From: Hyphomicrobiales bacterium
GTDB lineage: Bacteria > Pseudomonadota > Alphaproteobacteria > Rhizobiales > GCA-2746425
DNA: 11,864 nt
Direction of reading: 5' to 3'
NCBI GenBank assembly: GCA_002746425.1
Contig: NVXB01000023.1
Span: forward strand, 11,864 to 23,727
The notes beneath the pieces were generated by a model. It was not told where the DNA came from. It searched no databases and worked only from the letters and a program-made list of their open reading frames with translations. Position 1 is the first letter of the stretch, and each line of letters starts with the position of its first letter. Of this stretch, positions 1 to 6,120 are shown piece after piece. The translations under genes and the position numbers were made by a program.

Positions 1-485
1 GTGGTATTGCCGGGTTTGGTGGCTGCGATACCGCGCATCAGCGACTCGTAGGTGACATCGATTAGGCGCTCTGCTGCGCGTTTAGTCTTGCCCGCGACAT
101 ACATACGGCTGGCATCGCCATGCCAACCATCGACAATCAACGTTACGTCGATGTTCAGAATATCGCCTTCTTTCAGGGTTTTTGGACCGGGAATGCCATG
201 GCAAACAACATGATTGAGCGATATGCAACTGGAATGCGTGTAGCCGCGATAATTGAGGGTGGCGGCAACTGAATTATTATCCAGCGCAAACTGAAAGATG
301 AAATCATCCAGCTGCTGCGTTGTAACACCGGGCTTGACCAGATCCCCGACCAGTTCAAGACACTTCCCTGTCAGTTTCCCGGCTTCGCGCATGCCTGCAA
401 AGCCACTTTCGCCGTGCAGCAAAATCTGTCCGCTTTTGCGGGTGGGGGCATCAAAGGCATCAATATATGTTGTGCTGGAAGACAT
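1..485 (-). CDS. map: Methionine aminopeptidase, type I (3' end outside window)
   Basis: Removes the N-terminal methionine from new cytosolic proteins; a two-metal-ion hydrolase. I translated the minus strand by hand from the ATG at 485; about 161 residues are present and the gene runs off the window start, so roughly the last 100 residues are missing. Visible signatures are NYRGYTHSSCISLNHVVCHG (78-97), with H96 matching E. coli His79, then NIDVT with D113 (E. coli Asp97) and GWHGDAS with D124 (E. coli Asp108). These are the first metal-binding and catalytic residues of the pita-bread fold. The remaining metal ligands would lie outside the window. Two ATGs stand side by side (488 and 485); I take the second, but 488 adds only one Met and neither has a strong Shine-Dalgarno. 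It lies 86 bases downstream of sfsA on the same strand. Family assignment is secure. Confidence 0.95.
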   Translation of the reverse strand, partial: MSSSTTYIDAFDAPTRKSGQILLHGESGFAGMREAGKLTGKCLELVGDLVKPGVTTQQLDDFIFQFALDNNSVAATLNYRGYTHSSCISLNHVVCHGIPGPKTLKEGDILNIDVTLIVDGWHGDASRMYVAGKTKRAAERLIDVTYESLMRGIAATKPGNT

Positions 486-547
486 CATATCTCAGTCGTT
501 TCAATCTGGTTGTATAAACTAGTCAGCTGTTAGGTGTTCCATGCCAC

Positions 548-578
548 ATTATACCCAGCGCTGTAAAATTATTCTCAA
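548..578 (-). promoter_or_regulatory. Candidate promoter for map, overlapping the end of sfsA
   Basis: Reading the minus strand, a perfect TATAAT (-10) occupies 548-553. TTGAGA (a possible -35) occupies 573-578 and overlaps the sfsA stop codon. The spacer is 19 bases, longer than ideal, so the -35 match is doubtful; the -10 is the main evidence. It would start a transcript about 50 bases before the map start codon, allowing map expression independent of sfsA. Confidence 0.35.
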
Positions 579-1291
579 ACTTGTGATGGCGAGCTAACCA
601 GCGGAATGTTGCGATAAGCCTCAATGCCGTGAGGCGTCATTTTGCAGGCATAGGCGATGGCCTCAACCCCGTTTGCCCGTGCACGTTTAAACGCAGCGCC
701 ATAGTTTGGGTCCAGATCTTCGGCAATGCTCAGCGTATCACCATCATCGCGCTGGATCAGATAGACCATCACCGCGCGATGCCCCAACGCCACCATATCT
801 GACATTTCATCCAGATGTTTTGCCCCACGTGCGGTGACAGAATCAGGAAAGGCAAAATGCCCTGGCGAGCGCAGAAAATGGACATTTTTTACCTCCACGT
901 AGCAATCGGCCTTATCCTCATCGCGCAGTAGCATATCGATGCGGCTGTTCTTGCCGTATTTAACCTCGCGCTTGAGGCTGGCATAGCCTTGCAGCTCGGC
1001 AATGGTGCCATTGCCAATGGCTTCTTCCACAAGCGCATTGGGGCGAAAGGTGTTGATGCCGACAATGACGCCATCCACCTCAATTAATTCCCAAGAATAA
1101 GCTAGTTTGCGCTTGGGATTGTCAGATTTTGACAACCACACTTTTTGCCCCGGATCTTTGAGCCCCAGCATCGAGCCGGGGTTGGCGCAATGAGCGGTAA
1201 TCTGGCTACCATCACTCATCTCGATGTCCGCAAGAAACCGCTTATAGCGCTTTATCAAAATGCCTTCATACAATTCGTGTGCAAATTTCAT
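575..1291 (-). CDS. sfsA: SfsA family DNA-binding/nuclease-fold protein
   Basis: SfsA (sugar fermentation stimulation protein A) has an N-terminal OB-like part and a C-terminal PD-(D/E)XK nuclease-like fold; its cellular job is unsettled. The 238-residue product is close to the usual 230-240. Visible family motifs are HCANPGSMLG (34-43), the KNSRIDMLL segment, the acidic-lysine core DCYVEVKNVHF and PDSVTARGAKHLDEM. I chose the ATG at 1291 because MKFAHELYEGILIKRYKRFL is the normal family N-terminus and AAGG lies 9 bases upstream. An open frame continues upstream to 1546, but that part is antisense to the next gene. A good promoter lies 25-30 bases before the start. map follows on the same strand. 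Confidence 0.95.
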   Translation of the reverse strand: MKFAHELYEGILIKRYKRFLADIEMSDGSQITAHCANPGSMLGLKDPGQKVWLSKSDNPKRKLAYSWELIEVDGVIVGINTFRPNALVEEAIGNGTIAELQGYASLKREVKYGKNSRIDMLLRDEDKADCYVEVKNVHFLRSPGHFAFPDSVTARGAKHLDEMSDMVALGHRAVMVYLIQRDDGDTLSIAEDLDPNYGAAFKRARANGVEAIAYACKMTPHGIEAYRNIPLVSSPSQV

Positions 1292-1322
1292 GGTGATCTG
1301 CCTTGTTCCTACACTGCGCCTG

Positions 1323-1351
1323 AGATAGACAGCGCCATCAAGAATTGTCAA
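1323..1351 (-). promoter_or_regulatory. Promoter of sfsA (sigma70-type)
   Basis: On the minus strand, TTGACA (-35, 1346-1351), an exact 17-base spacer and CTATCT (-10, 1323-1328) match the alphaproteobacterial housekeeping pattern TTGAC-N17-CTATAT closely. The predicted transcript start near 1316 gives a leader of about 25 bases before the sfsA ATG. The -35 element abuts and partly overlaps the AAGG ribosome-binding site (1351-1354) of the divergent CinA-like gene, so RNA polymerase binding here covers the head of the other gene. Confidence 0.65.
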
Positions 1352-1364
1352 AGGCGCAGTGGCT

Positions 1365-2114
1365 ATGGTCAATAACACCGACATTCCTACAGCTGCCATT
1401 CTTGTCATTGGTGACGAAATTCTATCTGGACGCACCAAGGACAAGAATGTTGGTTTTATCGCAGATCGACTGACCGAGCTTGGCATCGACCTCAAGGAGG
1501 TTCGGATCATAAGTGATGAGCAGCCTGCAATTGTCAGCGGTCTCAACGCTTTGCGGGCCGCTTATACCTATGTGTTTACGACGGGCGGCATTGGCCCGAC
1601 CCATGATGATATTACCGCTGATAGCGTGGCGGCAGCGTTTGGTGTCACAATAGACATTGATCAGCGCGCGGTGGATGTGATGCTGGAGCGCTATGAAAAG
1701 GCCGACCTTACCGAATCGCGCTTGCGCATGGCGCGCATTCCGGCCGGTGCAGAGCTGATCGCTAATCCAGTATCCAAAGCGCCGGGCTTTCAAATTGGCA
1801 ATGTGTTTGTCATGGCAGGTGTGCCCAATATTATGCAGGCGATGATGGATGATGTGTCCACGCGTCTTAAAGGCGGGCAGAAAATGCTGTCGCTGGCGAT
1901 TGAAGCTGGCATGGGCGAGGGCATGGTTGCCAAACCACTGGCAGAGCTGCAATTGGAATATCCCGATGTGTCTCTGGGCAGTTACCCCTATATGCGCGAC
2001 GGAAAATTTCAGACCAGCCTTGTGCTGCGTTGCCGCGATGAAGAGCGTCTCAATCTGGTTGCTGAAAAGCTGGCCGACATTGTTACTGAACTACAAAAAT
2101 CAAATGCAGACTAA
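1365..2114 (+). CDS. Molybdopterin-binding (MoaB/Mog-like, CinA N-terminal) domain protein
   Basis: A 249-residue protein made only of the MoaB/MogA-like fold seen at the N-terminus of CinA (COG1058). Signatures are AAILVIGDEILSGRTKDKN near the start, TTGGIGPTHDD (the phosphate-binding loop of the fold) around residues 70-80, and ANPVSKAPGF followed by VFVMAGVPNIM near 135-155. In full CinA this domain acts as an ADP-ribose pyrophosphatase alongside a C-terminal NMN deamidase; here that deamidase domain is absent. Homologues are often labelled competence/damage-inducible protein A, a name that does not establish a role. The ATG at 1365 is preferred over GTG at 1359 because AAGG at 1351-1354 is 10 bases from it and only 4 from the GTG. 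gpt follows after 11 bases, so the two are probably co-transcribed. Confidence 0.88.
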   Translation: MVNNTDIPTAAILVIGDEILSGRTKDKNVGFIADRLTELGIDLKEVRIISDEQPAIVSGLNALRAAYTYVFTTGGIGPTHDDITADSVAAAFGVTIDIDQRAVDVMLERYEKADLTESRLRMARIPAGAELIANPVSKAPGFQIGNVFVMAGVPNIMQAMMDDVSTRLKGGQKMLSLAIEAGMGEGMVAKPLAELQLEYPDVSLGSYPYMRDGKFQTSLVLRCRDEERLNLVAEKLADIVTELQKSNAD

Positions 2115-2125
2115 AGGACTGACCA

Positions 2126-2632
2126 ATGAGCCTGATTCCCGACAAAGCCTTTCCTGTCTCATGGGACCAATTTCATCGCGATGCTCGCGCCTTAGCGTGG
2201 CGTTTAGCAGGTAAGGGCGAATGGAAAGCCATTGTGTGCATCACACGTGGCGGGCTGGTTCCGGCTGCTATTATTTGCCGTGAGCTGGATATCCGGATGA
2301 TCGAGACGGTGTGTATTGCCTCGTATCACGATTATAAAAACCAATCAGAACTTCAAGTGATCAAGACGGTTTCACAAAATGTGATTGATCTTGGTGCCGG
2401 TGATGGCGCTGGTGTTTTGGTTATTGATGATCTGACAGATACCGGCAAAACCGCAAGAGTGGTGCGCGATATGTTGCCAAAAGCGCATTTCGCGACAGTT
2501 TATGCCAAGCCAGCGGGTCGACCTGCTGTGGATACATTCGTGACAGAAGTTTCGCAGGATACCTGGATCTATTTCCCATGGGATATGGGCTACACATTCC
2601 AACCACCCATCGCGGGAGACAGCGCGGGGTAG
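2126..2632 (+). CDS. gpt: Xanthine phosphoribosyltransferase (purine salvage)
   Basis: Transfers phosphoribose from PRPP to xanthine, guanine and, less well, hypoxanthine. The 168-residue protein is alignable along its length to E. coli Gpt (152 residues): RGGLVPAAIICREL around 41-54, the PRPP-binding loop VLVIDDLTDTGKTA (97-110, with D101, D102, D105), PKAHFATVYAKPAGRP, and QDTWIYFPWDMG with the aromatic residue that stacks on the purine. It is slightly longer in the segment before the PRPP loop. AGGA at 2115-2118 lies 7 bases before the ATG and abuts the stop codon of the upstream gene, consistent with translational coupling. It ends at a small GC-rich dyad that may help termination. Confidence 0.95.
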   Translation: MSLIPDKAFPVSWDQFHRDARALAWRLAGKGEWKAIVCITRGGLVPAAIICRELDIRMIETVCIASYHDYKNQSELQVIKTVSQNVIDLGAGDGAGVLVIDDLTDTGKTARVVRDMLPKAHFATVYAKPAGRPAVDTFVTEVSQDTWIYFPWDMGYTFQPPIAGDSAG

Positions 2633-2650
2633 GTACCCCAATTATTTTAG
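2626..2650 (+). terminator. Possible weak terminator after gpt
   Basis: GGGGTAGGTACCCC (2626-2639) is a self-complementary dyad with a 5-base stem and 4-base loop. It spans the gpt stop codon and is followed by AATTATTTTA. The stem is short and the T-run is interrupted, so this is tentative. It is the only terminator-like structure between the convergent gpt and the exported-protein gene. Confidence 0.3.
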
Positions 2651-2670
2651 CTACCAGGTAAATGAACAAC

Positions 2671-3099
2671 CTAACTCAGTAACATCTGTTCGGGTTGGCA
2701 CGCCATGCGCTCGCGCTCACTTGGGTCTTTTGTCTTAAAGTAATCTTCAAGCCGATACCCACTCCAAAAACGCGTTGGGGAGCCATCCTGAAGGCTGCCA
2801 TCACCAATGGCCGTGCCAGTTGCCGTGTCAAAATAATGATAAATTGTTGTTCCCGTGCGGCCATCATCACATGTAAAACTTGCCACGCCGAGGCCTAATG
2901 GTAACCGCTTCCATTCACCCTCACAAGATACACCATTTTCGGAAACGGCGTTTAACGGCCCGGCATCAGCCCCGAATGCAGTGCCACGGAATATTTCACC
3001 AGTTTCCTCGACACAAGCAACGAAGGGTATTGCAGGCTCTTCTTGGGCATTAGCAACGATTGGCAATATGGAAAGTACGATAGAAATCAGTTTCTTCAT
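2671..3099 (-). CDS. Small exported protein of unknown function
   Basis: I do not recognise a characterised family. The 142-residue product begins with a typical Sec signal peptide: basic MKK, a hydrophobic stretch to residue 15, then VANA with likely cleavage after A18. The mature part is about 124 residues with four cysteines (29, 59, 77, 134), enough for two disulfides in the periplasm. A Gly/Thr-rich stretch (FTCDDGRTGTTIYHYFDTAT, then IGDGSLQDG) resembles repeats seen in other uncharacterised rhizobial secreted proteins, which is a recollection rather than a search result. It has no lipobox and no transmembrane segment beyond the signal. AAGGAAG lies about 9 bases upstream of the ATG. 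It stands alone, convergent with gpt, with 38 bases between stops. Confidence 0.75.
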   Translation of the reverse strand: MKKLISIVLSILPIVANAQEEPAIPFVACVEETGEIFRGTAFGADAGPLNAVSENGVSCEGEWKRLPLGLGVASFTCDDGRTGTTIYHYFDTATGTAIGDGSLQDGSPTRFWSGYRLEDYFKTKDPSERERMACQPEQMLLS

Positions 3100-3405
3100 T
3101 GGAAATTACTTCCTTGAGCCCAAAGGAATAACATGGGTTTAATCAATTTGAAAACACAACTTTAACATGGTGGTTGACGTTCGTCCAATCTGCCAAGACA
3201 CTCTGGTGCCTCATGTAAATACCTAGCTTTTAGAATGAACTATTCATCGGCGGCTATAAGCAAACTGGACGTATAGTGTGAGGGACAAGGCCAAAACTTC
3301 GAGCTGCAAATTGTTGATAAAAGCAATCGCTGTAGGCACAACGTGCCATCGATACGACGAACGTTCTGCGTGTAGGCAAAATCAAGGGCTTTGATGTAAG
3401 GAAAA
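3100..3405. other. Gene-free stretch between the exported-protein gene and tRNA-Leu
   Basis: I found no convincing coding region in these 306 bases. A TTGACG lies on the plus strand around 3173 without a recognisable -10 or downstream gene. The 5' part must hold the promoter of the minus-strand exported-protein gene, but no clear boxes stand out. Near the tRNA, ATCAA-AGCCC-TTGAT (minus strand, 3381-3395) followed by TTTG is a weak hairpin that could help end the tRNA transcript. An open frame on the minus strand here runs out of the tRNA and is an artefact. Confidence 0.5.
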
Positions 3406-3491
3406 TGGTGCTCTCTGCCGGACTCGAACCGGCACGGCCTAGGGCCACGAGATTTTAAGTCTCGAGTGTCTACCAGTTCCACCAAGAGAGC
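3406..3491 (-). tRNA. tRNA-Leu (anticodon UAA)
   Basis: On the minus strand the acceptor stem is formed by GCTCTCT (5' end at 3491) and AGAGAGC, followed by discriminator A and an encoded CCA (3406-3408). The anticodon arm is CGAGA-CTTAAAA-TCTCG, giving anticodon TAA (UAA), which reads the leucine codons UUA and UUG. The D-arm contains GGTAGACAC, typical of tRNA-Leu; a long variable arm (TGGCCCTAGGCCGT region) marks it as class II; the T-arm is GCCGG-TTCGAGT-CCGGC. Length including CCA is 86 bases. It is a single tRNA with no sign of an integrated element at its 3' end. Confidence 0.96.
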
Positions 3492-3609
3492 ATTTCTACC
3501 TCTTAGATCAACGCGATTTAAATTGGAAGTTCTCTTGTGACTTATCAGACAAAAACCAGTCGAGTTTTTCGTTTGCCTACTGGGTCATTGTTGGTGCCGC
3601 ACCACTCAA

Positions 3610-3625
3610 GCTTGTAATTTCAAGC
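3610..3625. promoter_or_regulatory. Inverted repeat upstream of the acyl-ACP/CoA synthetase gene
   Basis: GCTTG-TAATTT-CAAGC forms a 5-base inverted repeat, and TCAAGC also occurs twice as a direct repeat across it (starting at 3606 and 3620). It lies about 45 bases before the start codon. TTGTAA (3612-3617) with CAAAAT 17 bases later could be a weak promoter overlapping it. It could be an operator or a chance motif. Confidence 0.25.
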
Positions 3626-3666
3626 GGATAGGGCCAAAATCCATGGCTAAGCAATAGGCAGCTGGA

Positions 3667-5283
3667 ATGGTCATGAAGAAGAGAAAACCTGCAAAAACGG
3701 CAATGCCCGAAACATTGGAAGCCGCTGCCACCGCAGATGTGCCGATTGATCCGGGTGCCTGGAACAAAACATTGTTTGAGGCGTTGCTGGATGCGCGCGA
3801 TAAATGGGGTGGTGATCGGCAAATTATCGAGGATACTGAGCGCCAACCTTTAACCTATGATCGGCTTATTCTGGGCGCGACCATATTTGGTGCCAAACTG
3901 GAGAAGAAAACCAGCGCGGGAGAGCGTGTTGGCGTTATGCTGCCCAATGTTGTTGGTGTTGCAGCTGTTTTCTTTGGCCTTCAACTGATCGACCGCGTGC
4001 CAGCAATGCTCAATTTTTCTGCTGGTTTGAAAAGCGTCAGTGCCGGGTGCCGGGCAGGGCGCATTACAACTGTCATTTCCTCAAGAAAATTTATTGCAAA
4101 GGCTGGATTGCAAGATCTGATCAAGGGGCTGAAACCTCAGGTAAAATTCTTATGGACTGAGGATATACGCGCCAGCATCAACGTCTTTGACAAGGTGTTT
4201 GGCGTGTTGAACGCCAAGCGCGCGCGGGCGCGTTATACAAAGCGGCGCGTGGAGCCCAGCAATACAGCCGTGATGCTATTTACCTCCGGTTCGGAAGGCG
4301 TGCCGAAAGGCGTGGTGCTAAGCCACGCGAATATTCTGGCCAATTGTGAGCAGTTTTTGAAGGCCGAAAAAATTGATGAAACCAGGGCCATTTTCAATGC
4401 CTTGCCGACCTTCCATTCTTTTGGAATGACCGTGGGTTTGGTGGCACCGATTGTTGCAGGCATGCGCACCTATTTTTATCCATCGCCACTACATTACAAA
4501 CAAATACCAGCTGAGATTAAAGCATCGGGTTGCGACATCTTGGTCGGTACCGACACATTTGCTGCCGCGTGGGGTCGGGTTGCCAAAAAAGAAGATTTTG
4601 AGAATTTGACACTGGTGGTGCTGGGCGCCGAGCGCATCAAAGCCGCCACTTATAAATTGTGGAAAGACAAATTCGATATCTCGTTGATGGAAGGGTATGG
4701 CGTGACAGAATGTGCTCCTGCCATCGCCGCCAATTCACCGGATATGCACCGCGAGGGCACTGTCGGCCGGATGATGCCTGGCATGCAATACCGTATTGAA
4801 CCTATCCCGGGCCTTGATAAGGGCGGGCGACTACACGTGAAGGGCCCCAACATCATGCGCGGTTACATGCGTTATGATGCGCCGGGCCTGTTGGAGCCAC
4901 CCACTGCTGGCTGGCATGATACTGGTGATATTGTGGAGATTGATGCGGATGGTTTTATTACCATTTTGGGCCGCGCGCGCCGTTTTGCCAAGATTGGCGG
5001 GGAGATGATTTCTCTGGCTGCGGTGGAGAAAAACATTTCCAGTGTTTGGCCTGATGATGATCACGCGGTGGTTGCAATTGATCATGAAACCAAGGGCGAG
5101 GCTCTGCTTCTTATCACGACTAGAACAAGCTTTGAGCGCAAGGAACTGGTCCGGTGGGCCAAGATTAATGGCGTATCAGAGCTGACAATGCCGAAAAAAT
5201 CTATTGTCGTGGAAGCCTTGCCAGTGATGGGCACAGGTAAGATCGATTATATCGCCATCCAGAAAATCGCTACGGCTGAATAA
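3667..5283 (+). CDS. AMP-forming acyl-CoA/acyl-ACP synthetase (ANL superfamily)
   Basis: Activates a carboxylic acid, probably a fatty acid, with ATP to an acyl-adenylate and passes it to a thiol (CoA or acyl carrier protein). All core ANL motifs are present in the 538 residues: the P-loop TSGSEGVPKG (206-215), GYGVTE with E348, DTGD (418-421), the GRARRFAKIGGE hinge, and GTGKIDY with catalytic K525. The sequence most resembles the ligase half of Aas (acyl-ACP synthetase/lysophospholipid acyltransferase), but no acyltransferase or transporter domain is attached. The N-terminus is basic (MVMKKRKPAK) and not a signal peptide. The ATG at 3667 has AGG 8 bases upstream; ATG at 3673 is an alternative, and an in-frame TAG at 3655 excludes earlier starts. 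The 3' end overlaps the next gene antiparallel by 14 bases. Exact substrate unknown. Confidence 0.88.
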   Translation: MVMKKRKPAKTAMPETLEAAATADVPIDPGAWNKTLFEALLDARDKWGGDRQIIEDTERQPLTYDRLILGATIFGAKLEKKTSAGERVGVMLPNVVGVAAVFFGLQLIDRVPAMLNFSAGLKSVSAGCRAGRITTVISSRKFIAKAGLQDLIKGLKPQVKFLWTEDIRASINVFDKVFGVLNAKRARARYTKRRVEPSNTAVMLFTSGSEGVPKGVVLSHANILANCEQFLKAEKIDETRAIFNALPTFHSFGMTVGLVAPIVAGMRTYFYPSPLHYKQIPAEIKASGCDILVGTDTFAAAWGRVAKKEDFENLTLVVLGAERIKAATYKLWKDKFDISLMEGYGVTECAPAIAANSPDMHREGTVGRMMPGMQYRIEPIPGLDKGGRLHVKGPNIMRGYMRYDAPGLLEPPTAGWHDTGDIVEIDADGFITILGRARRFAKIGGEMISLAAVEKNISSVWPDDDHAVVAIDHETKGEALLLITTRTSFERKELVRWAKINGVSELTMPKKSIVVEALPVMGTGKIDYIAIQKIATAE

Positions 5284-6013
5284 GCTGGTAAACGCCATAC
5301 GCTGCGCCAAATAATATTGGCTGGTGCAGCAAATATATGATGAGGCTGTGACGACCCATGAAGACAAGCGGTTTTGCCAGGCTTGGCTGTTTTGCTAGCG
5401 GTGCCTGTATCCATTTGCGTTTCAGTATTTGACGCCCCAGCGGGATGCCACATAAGAAAACCGCAAACCATGGCATGAGCGGCACATAATCATTGGTGAA
5501 GGGCGGCGTTGTTGCCAGCCCGGTCCAGGCCAGCCATCTGGTGTCGGCGAACTGAAAGCTGACAAACATATCCAGCCCGACAACCAGCATGGCGATGGCC
5601 ATGTTTATGCTCCAGTGCGTACGCAAAAGCGGCAAGGCCAACAGGCTGGCCAGTGCCAAATGGTGCAAAATGCCGAAATAGACAAAGCTGCGTGGGAAAA
5701 CGATATAGGTGCCAATGCTAACCAGAGCCGCCGCTGCCGCGATTTTGCCAATACGTTGCAGTTTCTGCTGGTTTGAGTGTCCGGCCGCATCCGCCAGCAC
5801 CAGGGAAAGGCCGGATAGCATCAAAAAACTACCGGCGATGCCTTTGGCAAACCAGGCCCAACCCGGTTTCGTTACCACCCCCAGGTCGGTAAAGCCAAAA
5901 TTGTCGAGATTCCAACTGCCGTGGAAAATGATCATTGCTACAAGTGCCAGGCCTCTGGCTGCATCCAGCATCGGCAGGCGCTGTGTAAGAGGGGGCAAGG
6001 GTTGAGACTGCAT
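5270..6013 (-). CDS. DUF1624 / heparan-alpha-glucosaminide N-acetyltransferase-like membrane protein
   Basis: A 247-residue polytopic inner-membrane protein of the DUF1624 group (PF07786), related to the catalytic domain of lysosomal HGSNAT and to the wider acyltransferase families that move acyl groups across membranes. Visible features are the N-terminal RLPMLDAARGLALVAMIIFH (12-31), whose Leu-Asp-x-x-Arg-Gly pattern is diagnostic, about seven hydrophobic segments, and a C-terminal GRHSLIIYLLHQPILFG segment. The in vivo substrate of bacterial members is generally not known. The ATG at 6013 has a weak GGA 7 bases upstream. It is convergent with, and overlaps by 14 bases, the acyl-ACP/CoA synthetase gene; it diverges from the ABC operon with 107 bases between starts. 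Confidence 0.85.
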   Translation of the reverse strand: MQSQPLPPLTQRLPMLDAARGLALVAMIIFHGSWNLDNFGFTDLGVVTKPGWAWFAKGIAGSFLMLSGLSLVLADAAGHSNQQKLQRIGKIAAAAALVSIGTYIVFPRSFVYFGILHHLALASLLALPLLRTHWSINMAIAMLVVGLDMFVSFQFADTRWLAWTGLATTPPFTNDYVPLMPWFAVFLCGIPLGRQILKRKWIQAPLAKQPSLAKPLVFMGRHSLIIYLLHQPILFGAAYGVYQLIQP

Positions 6014-6056
6014 ATAATTCCAATTGATCCAACGGTACGCGGGTGCCGCTTGGTGA

Positions 6057-6078
6057 TTGACAGAGAGCGGTATCTGTC
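6057..6078 (+). promoter_or_regulatory. Candidate promoter -35 with overlapping inverted repeat, before the ABC operon
   Basis: A perfect TTGACA (6057-6062) is partly covered by the inverted repeat GACAGA-N8-TCTGTC (6059-6064 and 6073-6078). That is the arrangement expected of a repressor operator on a promoter. No good -10 follows at 16-18 bases (TTTCTG at best), so the promoter call is tentative; the repeat itself is certain. It is about 45-60 bases before the start codon of the substrate-binding-protein gene. Confidence 0.35.
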
Positions 6079-6120
6079 GTTTCTGCCATGTAGTACAGCA
6101 TAAACTCAGGAGTAAATCAC

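Noticed and set aside
1292..1546. N-terminal extension of sfsA by 85 residues
   Set aside because: It is antisense to the CinA-like gene and its promoter region, the family starts at the ATG at 1291, and the extra residues resemble no SfsA N-terminus.
1422..1952. Minus-strand open frame of 176 residues inside the CinA-like gene
   Set aside because: Shadow frame antisense to a well-supported gene; no domain or ribosome-binding site recognised.
3235..3276. Tiny plus-strand frame of 13 codons (MNYSSAAISKLDV)
   Set aside because: No ribosome-binding site and no supporting context; chance frame in a gene-free region.
3359..3366. GAACGTTC palindrome as a possible LexA or repressor site
   Set aside because: It lacks the spacing of the alphaproteobacterial SOS box (GAAC-N7-GAAC or GTTC-N7-GTTC) and is not before a gene that would use it.
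3240..3485. Minus-strand open frame of 81 residues
   Set aside because: It reads through the tRNA-Leu gene; its N-terminal sequence is the usual artefact of translating a tRNA.
3406..3491. tRNA-Leu as an integration site for a mobile element
   Set aside because: No integrase, no repeated copy of the tRNA 3' end in the window, and flanking genes look like core chromosome.
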